Source of the DNA: Anastrepha obliqua
Lineage: Eukaryota > Arthropoda > Insecta > Diptera > Tephritidae
DNA length: 64,000 nt
Assembly: GCF_027943255.1 (NCBI RefSeq)
Contig: NC_072896.1
Span: forward strand, 45,100,501-45,164,500
Direction of reading: 5' to 3'
The translations under genes were made by a program, and so were the position numbers. Below are positions 23,960 through 34,924 of the stretch, piece after piece (the stretch's first letter is position 1; every line of letters begins with the position of its first letter). A model generated the notes under the pieces. The model was not told the origin of the DNA and did not search any database. It saw nothing but the letters and a program-made list of their open reading frames with translations.

Positions 23960-24479
23960 CAAGGGGAACTTAGTTGCGCACTTAATAGCTTCTACAGCCC
24001 ATTAACTAGGTAGAGAGCGGTCCGCGCGCTCCTCAAACTTTAAACTCGTTTTTCTCGAAACTACTTTTTTTGGCGCGGTCTACAAAATAACTCATACAGT
24101 TTTTAATATTTTTTTATTGATATTTTTATTAAAAAATTTTATAAAAATAGTTAAAGTGTGACATTTATGACGTAAAACGCGTACTTTTTTTAAAATGCCG
24201 TAAATTGCAAAATTTTTTGAAATTAAAAAATCTGGCTCGACAGACTATAACTACAACTTTATTTTACAAGATTTTTTTTACTTTTTACAGATCCATCAAC
24301 ATTTGCAGGAGAAATAGTGCAGGCCGTGGAGCAACTTTTTTTCATTGTACTTTGGGTCACGTGATTTTATATATTCTCATTTTTGTAAAAAAAAAAATTA
24401 AAATAAAATTTTTTATAAAGTTTAAGTACTAATAAAGTATACAACTTTTTATATTTACTTCTATTGTTATCCTTTCTAA
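23960..24479. other. AT-rich spacer
   Basis: Starts with CGCGCGCTCCTCAAACTTTA, then runs of A and T up to 24470. The 75-codon frame at 24205-24432 is compositional. No feature supported. Confidence 0.4.
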
Positions 24480-25400
24480 AAAACAGGATCTTACAAGGTA
24501 GCTTAAGCTCTTCGTATTGAATAAGTGGTGAAGGTTAGATTCCAATGACAACAATAGCGAAGCGGGAGCTCATACAAGCGATGAAGAACCTCCATTGAAT
24601 GTAGCTTATGGCCTGACTCTATACTTGGAGGTCCAGTGGTTGTCGAGTGTAGTTGTGGATCTCGTCAGTTAAGTCATATAGATACTTAGTACGATGGCAC
24701 CCCAACAGGAACTGATTGCTGAGCAAAGTATTATGCTCCTTAACAGGGAGCACTGACCCCCTATGCTCCGCAAAAGGTTAAAGGAAAGCATATAAACTTA
24801 TATACATACTTGGGAGCATAGATGTTTCACTGAGTAGATGTTGAATGGGGGTCATCAGGAGAAATCCCGTATTCTTCCTATTAGCAGTATTTGGTCAGGT
24901 TCCAGGCGGTCTGATGGGCGCTGCATAATTTTTAACCAGCCGGCCGATTGCCTTAAATGTCGCCAGCCGCGTTTGTTTGTCTTTGCTCCAAGCGACTATC
25001 GTCTTGAGGATCTTGTTGCGGTTTTTCACTTTAGCGACAATTGCGGCTAAGTGCGCCACGAAGGAGAGCAAACTATCGAGCGTTACACATAGTAAATTTG
25101 CCTTATCCACAGCCGATATTGGTGTATCGACGACTTTTACCATAAGTTGTAGTTTGATCTCCTTCATTCATGTCGTACATAGGGTCACCGTGGATTTAGT
25201 ATGTGAGAGTTGGAGGTTCCTTTCAGTAAAGAAGAGCGAAAGTCTGAAGAGGTAGCCGTTCACTTTTAAACACAAGCCTTCGATAGCATTGCGGGACGCC
25301 ATTATCAAGTATATGAGATCGTCAGCTTATGAGATCAAAGAACCTCCCTCTGGTGGTTGAGGCAGCTTCGTTTCAAAATTTGATCTCGAAATGCTTTGGA
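24480..25400 (-). pseudogene. Jockey-clade LINE reverse transcriptase relic
   Basis: Minus strand, 5' to 3': ADDLIYLIMASRNAIEGLCL (palm), GDPMYD, VDTPISAVDKANLLCVTLDS (the LGVTLDS block), VAKVKNRNKILKTI, LATFKAIGRLVKNYAAPI, and further down KYLYDLTDEIHNYTRQPLD, the usual jockey C-terminus. In the catalytic box the aromatic codon before ADD has become TAA (25327-25329). Frames are broken elsewhere as well. Endonuclease absent. Confidence 0.8.
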
Positions 25401-26138
25401 CAACTGTTCATCACACAGATAATTTGCGGGCCACCTCTTCAGTCCGAGTGGGAGAGTAGATTGTTTAACATCAACTAGGAGGGTGGCATGACTAACTGTG
25501 AAAGTCTTGGTTCAACGCTTCTGGTGCTGTTCTTACACAGGAACAGTGTGGCTGGGGTCAGCTGTCCAGAAGGAGAAGACCGTCAAAATTTTCAAATTGG
25601 GAGAAGGGGAAATATTGGATTATGTGACTACCCTTGGTTGGCGGATCTCCCACCAATCAGTAAAAAACAAAAATACTGCTTGTCTTAAGGTGTTTCACCG
25701 GCGAACCATTCTTATCAAGAAACTCCATATAAAGCTACCTGTTTCAAAAATCTGCTCCTTTCATTGCTCACAAAATAAAGGGTGTCCATACAAGAATATT
25801 TACACAAGATTTGAATGTAAGTTGCATTTTGCTTATTGGAACTTAAAGTTAATGGACCTACACATCACCATCACCAATTGATTCAATCGAACCTGTACTC
25901 GTATATGTTTAATTATATAAAGAAGTATTTTAATTTTTTTATTTTTTGGAAAGGCCCAATGGAAATTTGTCATAGGTATTTATTTTAAAAAGTTTAATTT
26001 GACTGCTAATTAAGAAAGGATGACGTCAATTGGGAAGATAGGAAAACTGAATATTTTTATTAAGATAGAATACTCCTACAAAAACTATTTATGTATATTA
26101 ATTAGGAAACTACTTCCTTCCGGAGTATTTTTTAATAT
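25401..26138. other. Spacer with an unassigned 127-codon frame
   Basis: A plus-strand frame at 25498-25881 has Trp/Cys-rich sequence (RFWCCSYTGTVWLG) but no motif I recognise; it overlaps a shorter frame and is likely chance or unknown transposon DNA. 25900-26100 is AT-rich. Confidence 0.35.
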
Positions 26139-26140
26139 TA

Positions 26141-26873
26141 CAGGGTGCGCCATCTTTTATGTCGGTTTTTCACCTCAGTGGATTCATCAATAAGCAGAAT
26201 TGCCGCATTTGGGCGAATGATAATCCAAAAGTGATTGCCGAAAAACCAATGCACCCACAAAGAGTGACTGTTTGGAGCGGTTTATGGGCCGGCGGCATCA
26301 TTGGGCCGTATTTTTTCCAAAATGAGGCCGATCAGGCAGTTACTGTAAATAGTGTTCGCTATCGTAAGATGATAACGAACTTTTTATGGCCCGAATTGGA
26401 AGATATGGAAGTGGACGATATGTGGTTTCAACAGGACGGTGCCACTTGTCACACAGCTAACGAAACAATGGGTCTTTTGCGCGAAAAATTTGATGGCCGA
26501 ATAATCTCACGTCGCGGCGATGTCAATCGGCCGCCAAGATCATGTGATTTGACACCGTTAGACTTCTTTCTTTGCGGTTATTTGAAAGAAAAAATGTACG
26601 TCGATAAGCCAGCAACAATTCAAGAGCTAAAGGATGAGATAATTCGGCACATTAACGGCATAGAACCTCAATTATGCCTCAGCGTCATCGAAAATTTAGA
26701 CCATCGGATGGAGCTGTGCCGCCGAGGCCGCGACGACCATTTGGCCGATATTTTATTCCACACGTAATTGAGCCATACCAATATTATCATAATAAAGAGA
26801 AACGACACTAATGTCCTAAAAGAATTCTATTTTATTTCAAATCAATACTGGCCTTTGAAACTTAACCACCCTT
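26141..26873 (+). mobile_element. DD41D mariner, second subfamily, internally deleted, copy D1
   Basis: A 733-bp element flanked by TA (26139-26140 and 26874-26875); ends CAGGGTGCGCC and AAGGGTGGTTA. The 5' end is joined straight to the middle of the gene. The open frame 26159-26767 (202 codons) is uninterrupted: FHLSGFINKQNCRIWANDN, VTVWSGLW, QQDGATCHTANETMGLL (second Asp), RRGDVNRPPRSCDLTPLDFF (third Asp, 41 residues on) and HRMELCRRGRDDHLADIL. The first Asp and DNA-binding region are missing. The frame is unusually clean for a deleted copy, which suggests recent origin. Confidence 0.88.
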
Positions 26874-26875
26874 TA

Positions 26876-27399
26876 TAAGACCGTGCAGAATCTTTCCTGC
26901 CGGTTATTTGAATTTACGATAAAATCTAAACAAAATTTTTTTTTTGTTACTTCTTTATATAATAACATATGATATGTGTTGATATAATATATTATAAGAA
27001 AATTGTGAAATATGAAGCTATAATTATATATATGGGGCATTCTTTCTGAACGTGAGACCCCCTGCCCCCAGAATAGATTTTGACGAAAAGAGGTCTATGA
27101 GGGCTTAAAATGTAGGTAATTATGTTTACTTTCGAAAGCAAAGTGGCACTTCTTGAAATTCAAAATGGCGGATCCAATATGGCGGATTCAATATGGCGCA
27201 ATTTTGCAGTTCGTGCATCAGATTTATGCTATTTCGTGTTTTCTTTATTTATTTTTAAGTAAAATTGTTGCATTGGATTTAATTTTACATATTTCCAAGT
27301 TAATTATTTATTTTTATTGGTCACTGATTATTCATCACATTTTTTATCATCAGTTCATAACGGTAAGCTCAGTAAGCTTAATTCATCATATTGGTTTTT
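26876..27399. other. Spacer, AT-rich
   Basis: Starts with poly-T; near 27035 there is GGGGCATTCTTTCTGAACGT, which may be the left end of the Tc1-like relic that follows. The 86-codon frame at 27153-27413 is hydrophobic by composition only. Confidence 0.35.
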
Positions 27400-28035
27400 T
27401 ATCATTTTCGTAGTCATGCAGGCGACATCGATTCGGATAATAATGCAAAACTCAGAAAAAACCGGAACTATAACTTCAAAGTCAAGAGCAGGGCATCCTT
27501 TAAAATTACCAAAAAGGGAAAAGCACAGGAAAAAAGCGCTTGTGAACAAATATGGAAATAACTGCTTCAAAAGTCAAAGCTAAAATAAGGAATAAGTTCC
27601 AGAAATATATTTGTGCTTCAACTGTCTGAAGAGTCTTGAAACAAGCCGGCTATCATGAGGAAGTTGCTAGAAAGCAGACAGTGATATCACTAATAAATAG
27701 ACAAAAACGTATTGCTTTCGTAAATGAGTTTGAATTAAATTAAGAATTTCGCAAAACGGTTATTTTTGGAATGCAAAGATAGAACCAAATTTTGCATTTT
27801 TGGTATCAAAGGAAGAAAAATTGTGTAGAGAAAATCTAGTATGGCGCTGAAAAAGTAAAATTTATTATCAATTATGGAGGTGAATGGTAGCTGACGACGT
27901 GGTAAAATTCCAGTTTATTGATTCAACAATGGAATAGTTTGCTTATTTGGATATTTTAAAATAATATTTAAAGCAAGGCACCGAGATACTGGGGGAATTG
28001 TTGAAGCGTCCTGGGTTTTTGAGAATTTTTTGAAA
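27400..28035 (+). pseudogene. Tc1-like transposase relic
   Basis: Plus-strand fragments read KTGTITSKSRAGHPLKLPKR (the G-R-P-x-K-L linker after the first helix-turn-helix), EPNFAFLVSKEEKLCREN (around the first catalytic Asp region, Asp lost), and ADDVVKFQFIDSTME with FAYLDILK (the GxxxFxxGTMxxxxYxxIL block). Many stops. Tc1 family is the best fit; termini not placed. Confidence 0.6.
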
Positions 28036-28300
28036 ATTTTAATTTTCTATAAATGCGCGCAGACTTTTGGAGTCCTTCATTTATGCGTTTCAAATGAAAT
28101 CTGTTATTAATTTTATTTATTTATCTATTCAAATGGTGTGATCTAAAATAAATTATGCATTTTAGTTAATAAATTTATTGTCAGTATATTAATTAAAAAT
28201 GAGAAAAATTTATTTCAAAAATCTAAAAAAATTATTTCACGTCACTTATTCAACTACCCAGAAAGGAGCGTAGACTTATGACACTAAGTGTAGGTTCCTC
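28036..28300. other. Spacer, nothing recognised
   Basis: AT-rich; no feature supported. Confidence 0.35.
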
Positions 28301-28329
28301 AAACTACTGCTTTTTTTATTGTTAGTGTT

Positions 28330-29330
28330 TATTTTACTAAATATACTCTTCTACTATCAGCAGAAGGAGGTTGGTCTCTGGAGGCAATCTTTTGTAGGGC
28401 ATGGTAGTATTTTGAGGCAGATTTCTGCTTCCTTTTCTGTACTTCGTACAGATGTCTCCATCCGCATACGGAGTTTTGAGGCTTGTGCTAGGACTCTCTT
28501 TCCAAGCAGGCTGGATTGAAGGAGGAGTGAGTCTGCACGGGCATAGGTACCTCTGTTTTCGCCGACGGATCCTAAATGGAATCTGAAGTTGGAGCGGCTA
28601 ATATTTCAGCTTTTAAGCTGACGAAAATTAGTAGTGTTTTTCAAGTAGAAGTCTTCGCGATCTGCAGGCATGCAAAATGCTTAGGAATCGCTGTTGGAAG
28701 GAGACAAATAAATATCTTTTTCGAAAGTGAAGCTGCGATCAAGACCCTGACGATGCCATGTTGCAGCTCTTTTCTAGTCAACTTTTGCAAAGTCAACTCT
28801 CGAGTATGCAGAAAACATTTCTCTTATATGGGTTCCGGGGCATAGGAACAGAGAAGGAAATGAAATTCCCTATGAGCTTGCCAGGAGGGGGTCGACAGCA
28901 CCGATTTTAGTTGACCCATCTCAGATATCGGTGTCCCCTTGACTCTTGTTAAAGGGAAACTCCACAATTTCTTTCTTAAAAAAGCGCAAGACAGACGGAG
29001 TTCTTTCTTACCGTGTGCAATCTCAAAAATACTTAAGCCGAAGTACAACGGAAGCAGCTCGCTTAAAATGCTGGGTATCCCCCCGCCATTCAATTTCCAA
29101 ACTCATAGCGGTGGTCACCGAGAACTGGGTGGCACTCATGCGGAAAGGCTTGGACTTCCGTACAAGCCCCATTGCAGAAGTTGTGAGGAACCGGCAGAAA
29201 AAGATATTTTTGAACACTTTCTTTGCAAATGTCCGGGTCTGGTGGCTAGGCGCTTCAGGTCCTTAGTGTGCCTTTTGCGGATAGCCTGAGGCAGTTCTCC
29301 AGCTTAGATCGATTTTCTCTCCTCCACTAC
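28330..29330 (+). pseudogene. I/LOA-type LINE 3' end relic
   Basis: Blocks in several frames: SVFQVEVFAICRHAKCLG (RNase H second acidic site), INIFFESEAAIKTL (SDxxAA equivalent, Asp now Glu), IWVPGHRNREGNEIPYELAR (WVPGHxxxxGNExxxxLA), then CRSCEEPAEKDIFEHFLCKC, the cysteine finger at 29175-29235. Frameshifts separate them. Related to the fragments at 1-112 and 19.6-20.5 kb. Confidence 0.75.
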
Positions 29331-30059
29331 ATCAACAGCACTGGATGGCTGTAGATGGTTTTCCTTTTCCTAAAGTTTTGTAATTTTTGCAGGTAGTGGT
29401 CTGCATTATGGTATCAAACGGCACTTTAGTGCTACTTCTAGTGGACCCGTGGTGCTCTTGCCTACCTAAGAGTTTCAATTAGTTTTAAATAGACTTTATT
29501 TGCGATTTAGTGAAATATTTGTACGTATTTCGCCACATGCGGCAAAGGCAGACAGTTACGTCTTTAGTATTATTGAAGCCAGCTTCTAAAAAGCCTACTG
29601 CTTTTACGCTCGATAGCTCATAACACTTCCTTTTCCTAAATTTTATGCCTGCAGATAAAGATTAGTTGAATAGATTTGCGACGCAAAACGAATTAACTCG
29701 GCAGCAATGCTGAGTGGTTGGAAAATCCATTATGACTGGGCATAACGAAGTGAAGTTAGTGGCAAGAAACGAAACGAAAAGAGTGCGTTCGCATGCTTCT
29801 TAGTCGGATTTCCAAAATTTAAAGGATTAAACCTGAATAAGATGTTGTCATTATTGGAGACAACAAGAATTTATAATTTCTTCTACATACCGATTGTATG
29901 TAACAGCATAAAGGAATCGAGATAGATATATAAATTTGAGGTTTGCACTTTGACCTCATGGCCTTTTGTGCCCTCTACTCATCACAGTAACTCACCCAAA
30001 CCCAGTTCCCTTATTAAAGTTAAGATAGAGCTGGATCGGGCTGGAAGGGCCCTTCTATA
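29331..30059. other. Spacer, nothing recognised
   Basis: May include the 3' untranslated part of the preceding relic up to about 29480. No open frame or RNA gene supported. An imperfect tandem duplication of GGCTGGAAGGGCCCTTCT lies at 30035-30080, at the start of the next relic. Confidence 0.4.
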
Positions 30060-30900
30060 AAGGCTGGAAGGGCCCTTCTTCCGGGTGTAATTGGCCGAGA
30101 CGTCTCAACGTTCTCCGCGCTATAGCGCCATATTCAAGGGGAAAGAGTATTGGAGTCTCCAGGCGTTGCTCGCAAAAACGACAAGAGTCCGTGAACCATA
30201 TCCCAGTCCTGTGCAGATGACAGCATTTTCAGCTTATCCTCAGGGAGGGGTGTGAGTTTTCTAAACCTTTTTTGAAGAACTTCGCCTGGCGTAGCTACAT
30301 AATTTAGTGCCAGCTAACCTCCATTAGCCTTAGCTCTTCAGTTCTAAGCTTCTCCTTGAGAAACAACATAGCTGTCCCATGGCAGAATAGGGCTCCGGTC
30401 CTATTGGTAACGAGGCCGTAGCCTCTCTCGCCAATGCGTCTGCTACTTCGTTCACAGTTATACCTCTGTGTCCAATCCTTTTTGTGCGTTCCCAACAAAT
30501 TCTGTTTCTTGATACTTTCAAGCACTTCTTACTTAATCTCAGAGAATGACAATGAGTTTAAATGCCGCCTGACTGTCGCTCAGAATGGCAATTTGCTCAT
30601 TCCGGAAATTCGTGTGAAGGTTGATCTCTTCACATAGGCAAATGGCATACACCTCCGCTTGGAAGATGCTTGGAAAACTACCTATCGTCACAGAACGCTT
30701 CGCTCTGGAGCCCTATATTCCAGCGCTTAAGCTTTCTAGTGTCCTCCAGCCATCTGTATACCAGTGCAGCGTACACTCTTGGAGTTTCCTTTCAAGTGCT
30801 GGTGCACTCCAGTTTACTTTATCGTCCAATTGAATTCTGAACTTGTCAAATTTAATGACTTTTGTGATATCGTTTTCGTTGTTCTATGAGTAATTTGAAT
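30060..30900 (-). pseudogene. I/LOA-type LINE RNase H relic
   Basis: Minus strand: YTDGWRTLESLSAG (first catalytic Asp), KRSVTIGSFPSIFQAEVYAI (second acidic site), QIAILSDSQAAFKL (SDSQAA, third Asp), GHRGITVNEVADALAREA and IGPEPYSA. Downstream a degraded CRFCE finger. The order is that of a LINE RNase H plus tail, but the frame shifts between blocks. Confidence 0.75.
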
Positions 30901-31149
30901 TGACGTCCGGATAGATTGCTGGTCTTGCCTAGAAGGATGAGACATCTGCGAAATCATTGGCGTAGTAAAATGGGGCCTCAAGAGAAGAAAAAAAGATTGT
31001 GATGAAAGATCAACTTAAAACACTACGACCCCCAGGAAGACCACCAAAGCATTGGCACGAGCGTTGGACATGTGGAATCCGAATGAAGCAATAATTATAT
31101 TTTTATTTAAAACAACAATAACATATTGTAATTTTTTCGTTGAAAAAAA

Positions 31150-31380
31150 TATTACCTAGTCCTGCAATAAAGATGAATAAAAAAATTGTGAGAGCTGTAG
31201 AGTCAACGATTCCATGTTTTTGGATTTTCCTTTACCGAAACCTTCCCTAATTATATTCAACAGAGTGTCAGTTCTGGCATCACCACCATCGCCACTGCAG
31301 GTTCGCATCGGCCCCGTGACCCACAAGCATGCTAAGCGTTGAAGCTTCGTCAGTGCTGCCCGCACATTAGAGAGACTGCA
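31150..31380 (-). pseudogene. I/LOA-type LINE thumb fragment
   Basis: A minus-strand frame starts ALTKLQRLACLWVTGPMRTC, the LxxLQRxAxLxxTGAMR block that follows reverse transcriptase in these elements (compare SLQRQACLSITGAMRNC in the LOA copy). It soon loses similarity. Confidence 0.65.
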
Positions 31381-32910
31381 CGCTCGAAATTTTCCTAAAA
31401 ATTCTGGATGAAAAGTTTGAAATTTTCACGAAAATTCTTGAATTTTTCCAAATTTTGGGCAAAGTTTGTTTCTTTGAGTTGTATTGTTATTGTTGTAGTA
31501 TGAACTATATTTTTATAAAAATTCCAGAAAGTAAGTAAATAGTTACTACTTTGCGTTGCTATTATTGTTAACACAGGTGTAGGTTGTTATTGAAATTGGG
31601 TTGCGCATTAGATAGGCTCAAGCAAATTAAAACCAAGTATATGAGAATATGAAAATTGTTGAATTATTTAAAAATCAAGTATGAGTTGCCTATTATAAAT
31701 TCTTCATCAAACTAAAATAACCTGCCACTATGTAATATACCCTCAATGTTTTTTGGATACTTGTTTTTTTTGTTTTTGTTTTTTTTTTACCAAATACCTG
31801 TACTCAGCTGTCTCGTCTTAGCCAGACAGCCGTGCATGCGCAATGCGTGCATTTGTTTATGCAGAAAATGTTGTTGTTGTTGCGCAGAGGAAAAGTTGGG
31901 CTCTTGTTGGGCCATTGCGCACTTACCGGTTGAACCACCTGCATAGCCTTTGGGTGCGCGAAACCTGCAATTCGTAACGCAAACGACTAAACAACAGTAA
32001 TATGAAAACCCCAAAAAACACAAAACGAATAAGGAAAAAACTGAAAAATTTAAAAACAGCTGCACAAATATGTGGCTAACAGCCAAAGGCTGGTACCAAT
32101 TCAGTTGCAGTTGCAGTACCACATTTTCGTATGCGCACACGACACTAAGCGTTTGCGAGCAGGCATTGCATGCGCAAATCGTCGTCTGCTAGCGAGCAAA
32201 TCGGGAGTGTAAGGTGTCGCGCGGTGGGGCGGCGCACAGACGACCGTAGCGGCAGCCAGGCCGCCAGACACTTGTGTGCAAAATGCCGCTAATGCCACAT
32301 GAAATGTAACCACGCTGCTGCCCAAGCGGCAGCCACGCCAATTTAATACTTAAGCAAAGTCAAAGCAAACAAAAATACCTACGAGCAAGTCGCGGCATGC
32401 CATTTCTGCGCTGCAACGTCTCGCCCCACATGCCTTGGCGCAAACGTGCCAAAGACCTTTTGTGAAAGTGAAATTTCTTGCCGCTCATTTCTTTGTTTTT
32501 TGTTGTTTTTTTTTTTTACTTTACTTTGCTCTAACTTTTTTATGGTGTGTCGGAAAGCTTCCTTTTTTGGACACTTTCAAAATATTTATGAAAAAATGGC
32601 GCAGGAAATCAGCAAAAAGGTGAAAAAATTATTTCAAACGTTTACGCCAATCACCACACATGGCCAGGATGACAAATGCCTTTGGTATTTATTTTCACGA
32701 TTTTAGTGTTGTTATTGTACATTGCCATTTTAAGTAGTGGCGAAAATTTTAAAAGGTATCAACAACTTATTGAAAAATGTTCCTGGTAAATATTTCGTAG
32801 TAGTTATGTTGTTAGGGAAGTGATTTGGTCATTGCCCCCATGAGGTTGCACCTATATGTATGTACGTATGTATGTATGTATGTATGGATGTTGAGGTTAA
32901 GGTTATATCA
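31381..32910. other. Non-repetitive block with possible micro-exon
   Basis: From 31750 to 32720 the sequence has higher GC, no transposon similarity and looks single-copy; it includes CAG/TTG runs and GC-rich DNA at 32200-32340. A candidate 38-nt exon is listed separately. A (TATG)n run lies at 32855-32888. Frames in this block (for example 117 codons on the minus strand at 31787-32140) show no known domain. Confidence 0.4.
31927..31964 (-). other. Candidate 38-nt micro-exon
   Basis: On the minus strand a T-rich tract and TTGCAG (acceptor at 31966-31965) are followed by 38 bases and then a perfect GTAAGT donor (31926-31921). All three frames are open; one reads FRAPKGYAGGST, another contains ATG followed by QVVQP. 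It lies on the same strand as outspread, about 22 kb upstream, so it could be an alternative 5' exon. The splice signals are seen; the exon itself is an inference. Confidence 0.3.
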
Positions 32911-32989
32911 TAGCTCTACTTATATATCATGGTAACCGCACGAAAAAGGTGCTGAGCAAAGCAGGTGCGTAGATATGTACACACTATAT

Positions 32990-33345
32990 TGGGATAGGTC
33001 AGGATAAAGAATTTTGTCTCATTTTCCTCGGGTTGATTAAAACGTTTTTTCTTGCTGTCACTCCAGGCCTGCAGATTGTTATTTAACATGATCCTATATT
33101 TTTTTATATCCCTGTTCTGCGCTATTGTTTTTGCACCCTCCCATGCGATGTCGGCATCTGCTAGTTCGCGCAGCATCGACCTTCTCCAAGTAATCTTTGG
33201 CCGACCGCGACCTTTGCTCCCTTGCGGATTCCTGTCCAATGTCATTCTCGTATTGCTATCTGGTGGCTTTCTAAGCATGTGACCTATCTTTCCCCACTTT
33301 CTGCATTTGATTTGCCTTGAATAGGTCGAGCCAAGGAGCACCAGG
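32990..33345 (-). pseudogene. LINE C-terminal relic (GRGRPKxTWRR type)
   Basis: A minus-strand frame (32916-33341) reads KCRKWGKIGHMLRKPPDSN, then GSKGRGRPKITWRRSMLREL and WEGAKTIAQNR. This is the usual C-terminal end of RTE-related insect and other invertebrate LINEs (WxGHxLRxP...GRGRPxxTWRR). No upstream domain remains. Confidence 0.65.
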
Positions 33346-33770
33346 AAATTTGGTGGCTCCTAAAACACTGAGGCTAAAGAGCCCATTGTATTTAAGATTT
33401 GATTTGCCTTAAGATGGGCTCTGACTGACTTCACGCATGAACAAAATATTCGCAGTTTAGTGCACCTGGAGATTTGCGCACTTGTCCATACTGTATGCAT
33501 TCCCCAATGCCGTCCCTGTTCATCTTTCAACACGGTTCATTTTTCATTCGGCACATAAGTTTTCGAAATTTTTAAGTGTCAAGATCTGAAAGTGTTCAAC
33601 TACGTAATTGTTTAATAATGTTTAATAATGTCGTAATTAAATTTACATGGTTCTGAAAACTGAAAGGCCAACATTTTCTCTCATCATTCACCATTTTCAG
33701 ACGCTTCACCGAAACAATGCCTCTCACCTGGACTTCTTCCGTAATTTTTTTAATAATTTTTTACCCTAGT
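33346..33770. other. Spacer, nothing recognised
   Basis: Mixed sequence between two LINE ends. No open frame or RNA gene was supported. Confidence 0.35.
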
Positions 33771-33879
33771 AGGTGGTCCAATGACCGACACTGCGACCTA
33801 AAAGATCTTTTGTGTCAAGCTACCTAATTTAATATGGATGATCCTTCTGATCATCCGCGAAAGTTGCCCGACCACTACA

Positions 33880-34599
33880 TCAGGTTCTAGTTTGCCTAGT
33901 TGTTCTCTGCCTTTGGAAAGGAGTTGGTTGAAAGCCATGTTCTTCCAACAATTTTTCTGCTATACGTATAAACCTTAGTATATCTGTAATAGGAGCTTTC
34001 TTTATTTCTTCCGGATCCAGTTGATCACGGTGGAAAATTTGCATTCTGGTTCTAGCCAGTGCAACGCACTCGCACAATAAGTGCTCCGTTGTTTCATCAT
34101 CTTCAAGACAGAGTCTACACTCAGTGTCCCTGACGAGTTGAATTCTGTTAAGATGATAGTTTAGATAGTAGTGGCCCGTAAGAAAGCCTACTATTTTCCT
34201 GATATCTACTTTTCGTAAGTTAATCAGTTCCTTTTTGTAGGTAAAGGGTCTAACCAACCTCTTGGCTTGACGAAGTTTCAGATTATTTTCCCAGTAAGCT
34301 ATTCTGAGAGTATGTTCCCACTGGTCTACTCTGGATTTAGCTTCCGCCCAGTTGATACCACAATATGGTTCTGGTCCTATAAGGTCTGATGTCGATCCAG
34401 CCCTTGCCAGTTCATCAGCAATTTCGTTACCCTCGATTCCAGAGTGACCTGGAACCCAGCAAAGTACAACCGTATTTTTTGTACTTAATTTTTGAAGATT
34501 GTTTACACATTCTTCCACTAGTCTCGACTCCAAAGAATGAGACATTAGTGCTTTCAGTGCCGCTTGGCTGTCCGAATATATAGTTATGTGGGCCCCTTT
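33880..34599 (-). pseudogene. LOA ORF2, C-terminal part: RNase H and zinc finger
   Basis: After the SINE the frame resumes with GAHITIYSDSQAALKALMS (SDSQAA, catalytic Asp) and continues VVLCWVPGHSGIEGNEIAD to ELARAGS (His and last Asp), LVRPFTYKKELINLRK, IVGFLTGHYYLNYHL and the finger CRLCLEDDETTEHLLCEC, ending with a stop at 33880. It joins in phase to KRGIK at the end of the upstream part across the SINE target site. The first RNase H Asp (WFTDGSKTN) is in the upstream part at about 35070. Confidence 0.88.
34590..34599. repeat. SINE target-site duplication, left copy
   Basis: GGGCCCCTTT here and again at 34915-34924 flank the SINE and prove target-primed insertion. Confidence 0.9.
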
Positions 34600-34914
34600 A
34601 AAAAAAAAATAAATAATTGGCGCGTACACTTCTGTTAGGTGTTTGGCCGAGCTCCTCCTCCTATTTGTGGTGTGCGTCTTGGTGTTGTTCCACAAATGGA
34701 GGGACCTACAGTTTTAAGCCGACTCCGAACGGCAGATATTTTTATGAGGAGCTTTTTCATGGCAGAAATACACTCGGAGGTTTGCCATTGCCTGCCGAGG
34801 GGCGACCGCTATTAGAAAAATGTTTTTATTAATTTTGCTTTCACCGAGATTCGAACCAACGACCTCTCAGTGAATTCCGAATGGTGATCACGCACCAACC
34901 CATTCGGCTACGGC
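34600..34914 (-). mobile_element. tRNA-derived SINE, best copy, inside LOA ORF2
   Basis: A 315-bp element in minus orientation. Its head carries the RNA polymerase III A box TAGCCGAATGG (34910-34900) and B box GGTTCGAATCT (34857-34847), like a tRNA gene. The body follows (GCCTGCCGAGG, TGAGGAGCTTTTTCATGGC, GGGACCTACAG, GGCCGAGCTCCTCCTCC, all seen on the plus strand) and an A/T-rich tail lies at 34600-34620. A 10-bp target duplication flanks it. It has no protein; it depends on a LINE for movement. Other copies: 20556-20755, 46088-46325, 48897-48985, 61055-61215. Confidence 0.92.
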
Positions 34915-34924
34915 GGGCCCCTTT
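34915..34924. repeat. SINE target-site duplication, right copy
   Basis: Second GGGCCCCTTT; see the left copy. Confidence 0.9.

Noticed and set aside
25498..25881. 127-codon frame with Trp and Cys
   Set aside because: Not recognised; no ATG context, neighbours are transposon relics. Could be unknown transposon DNA.
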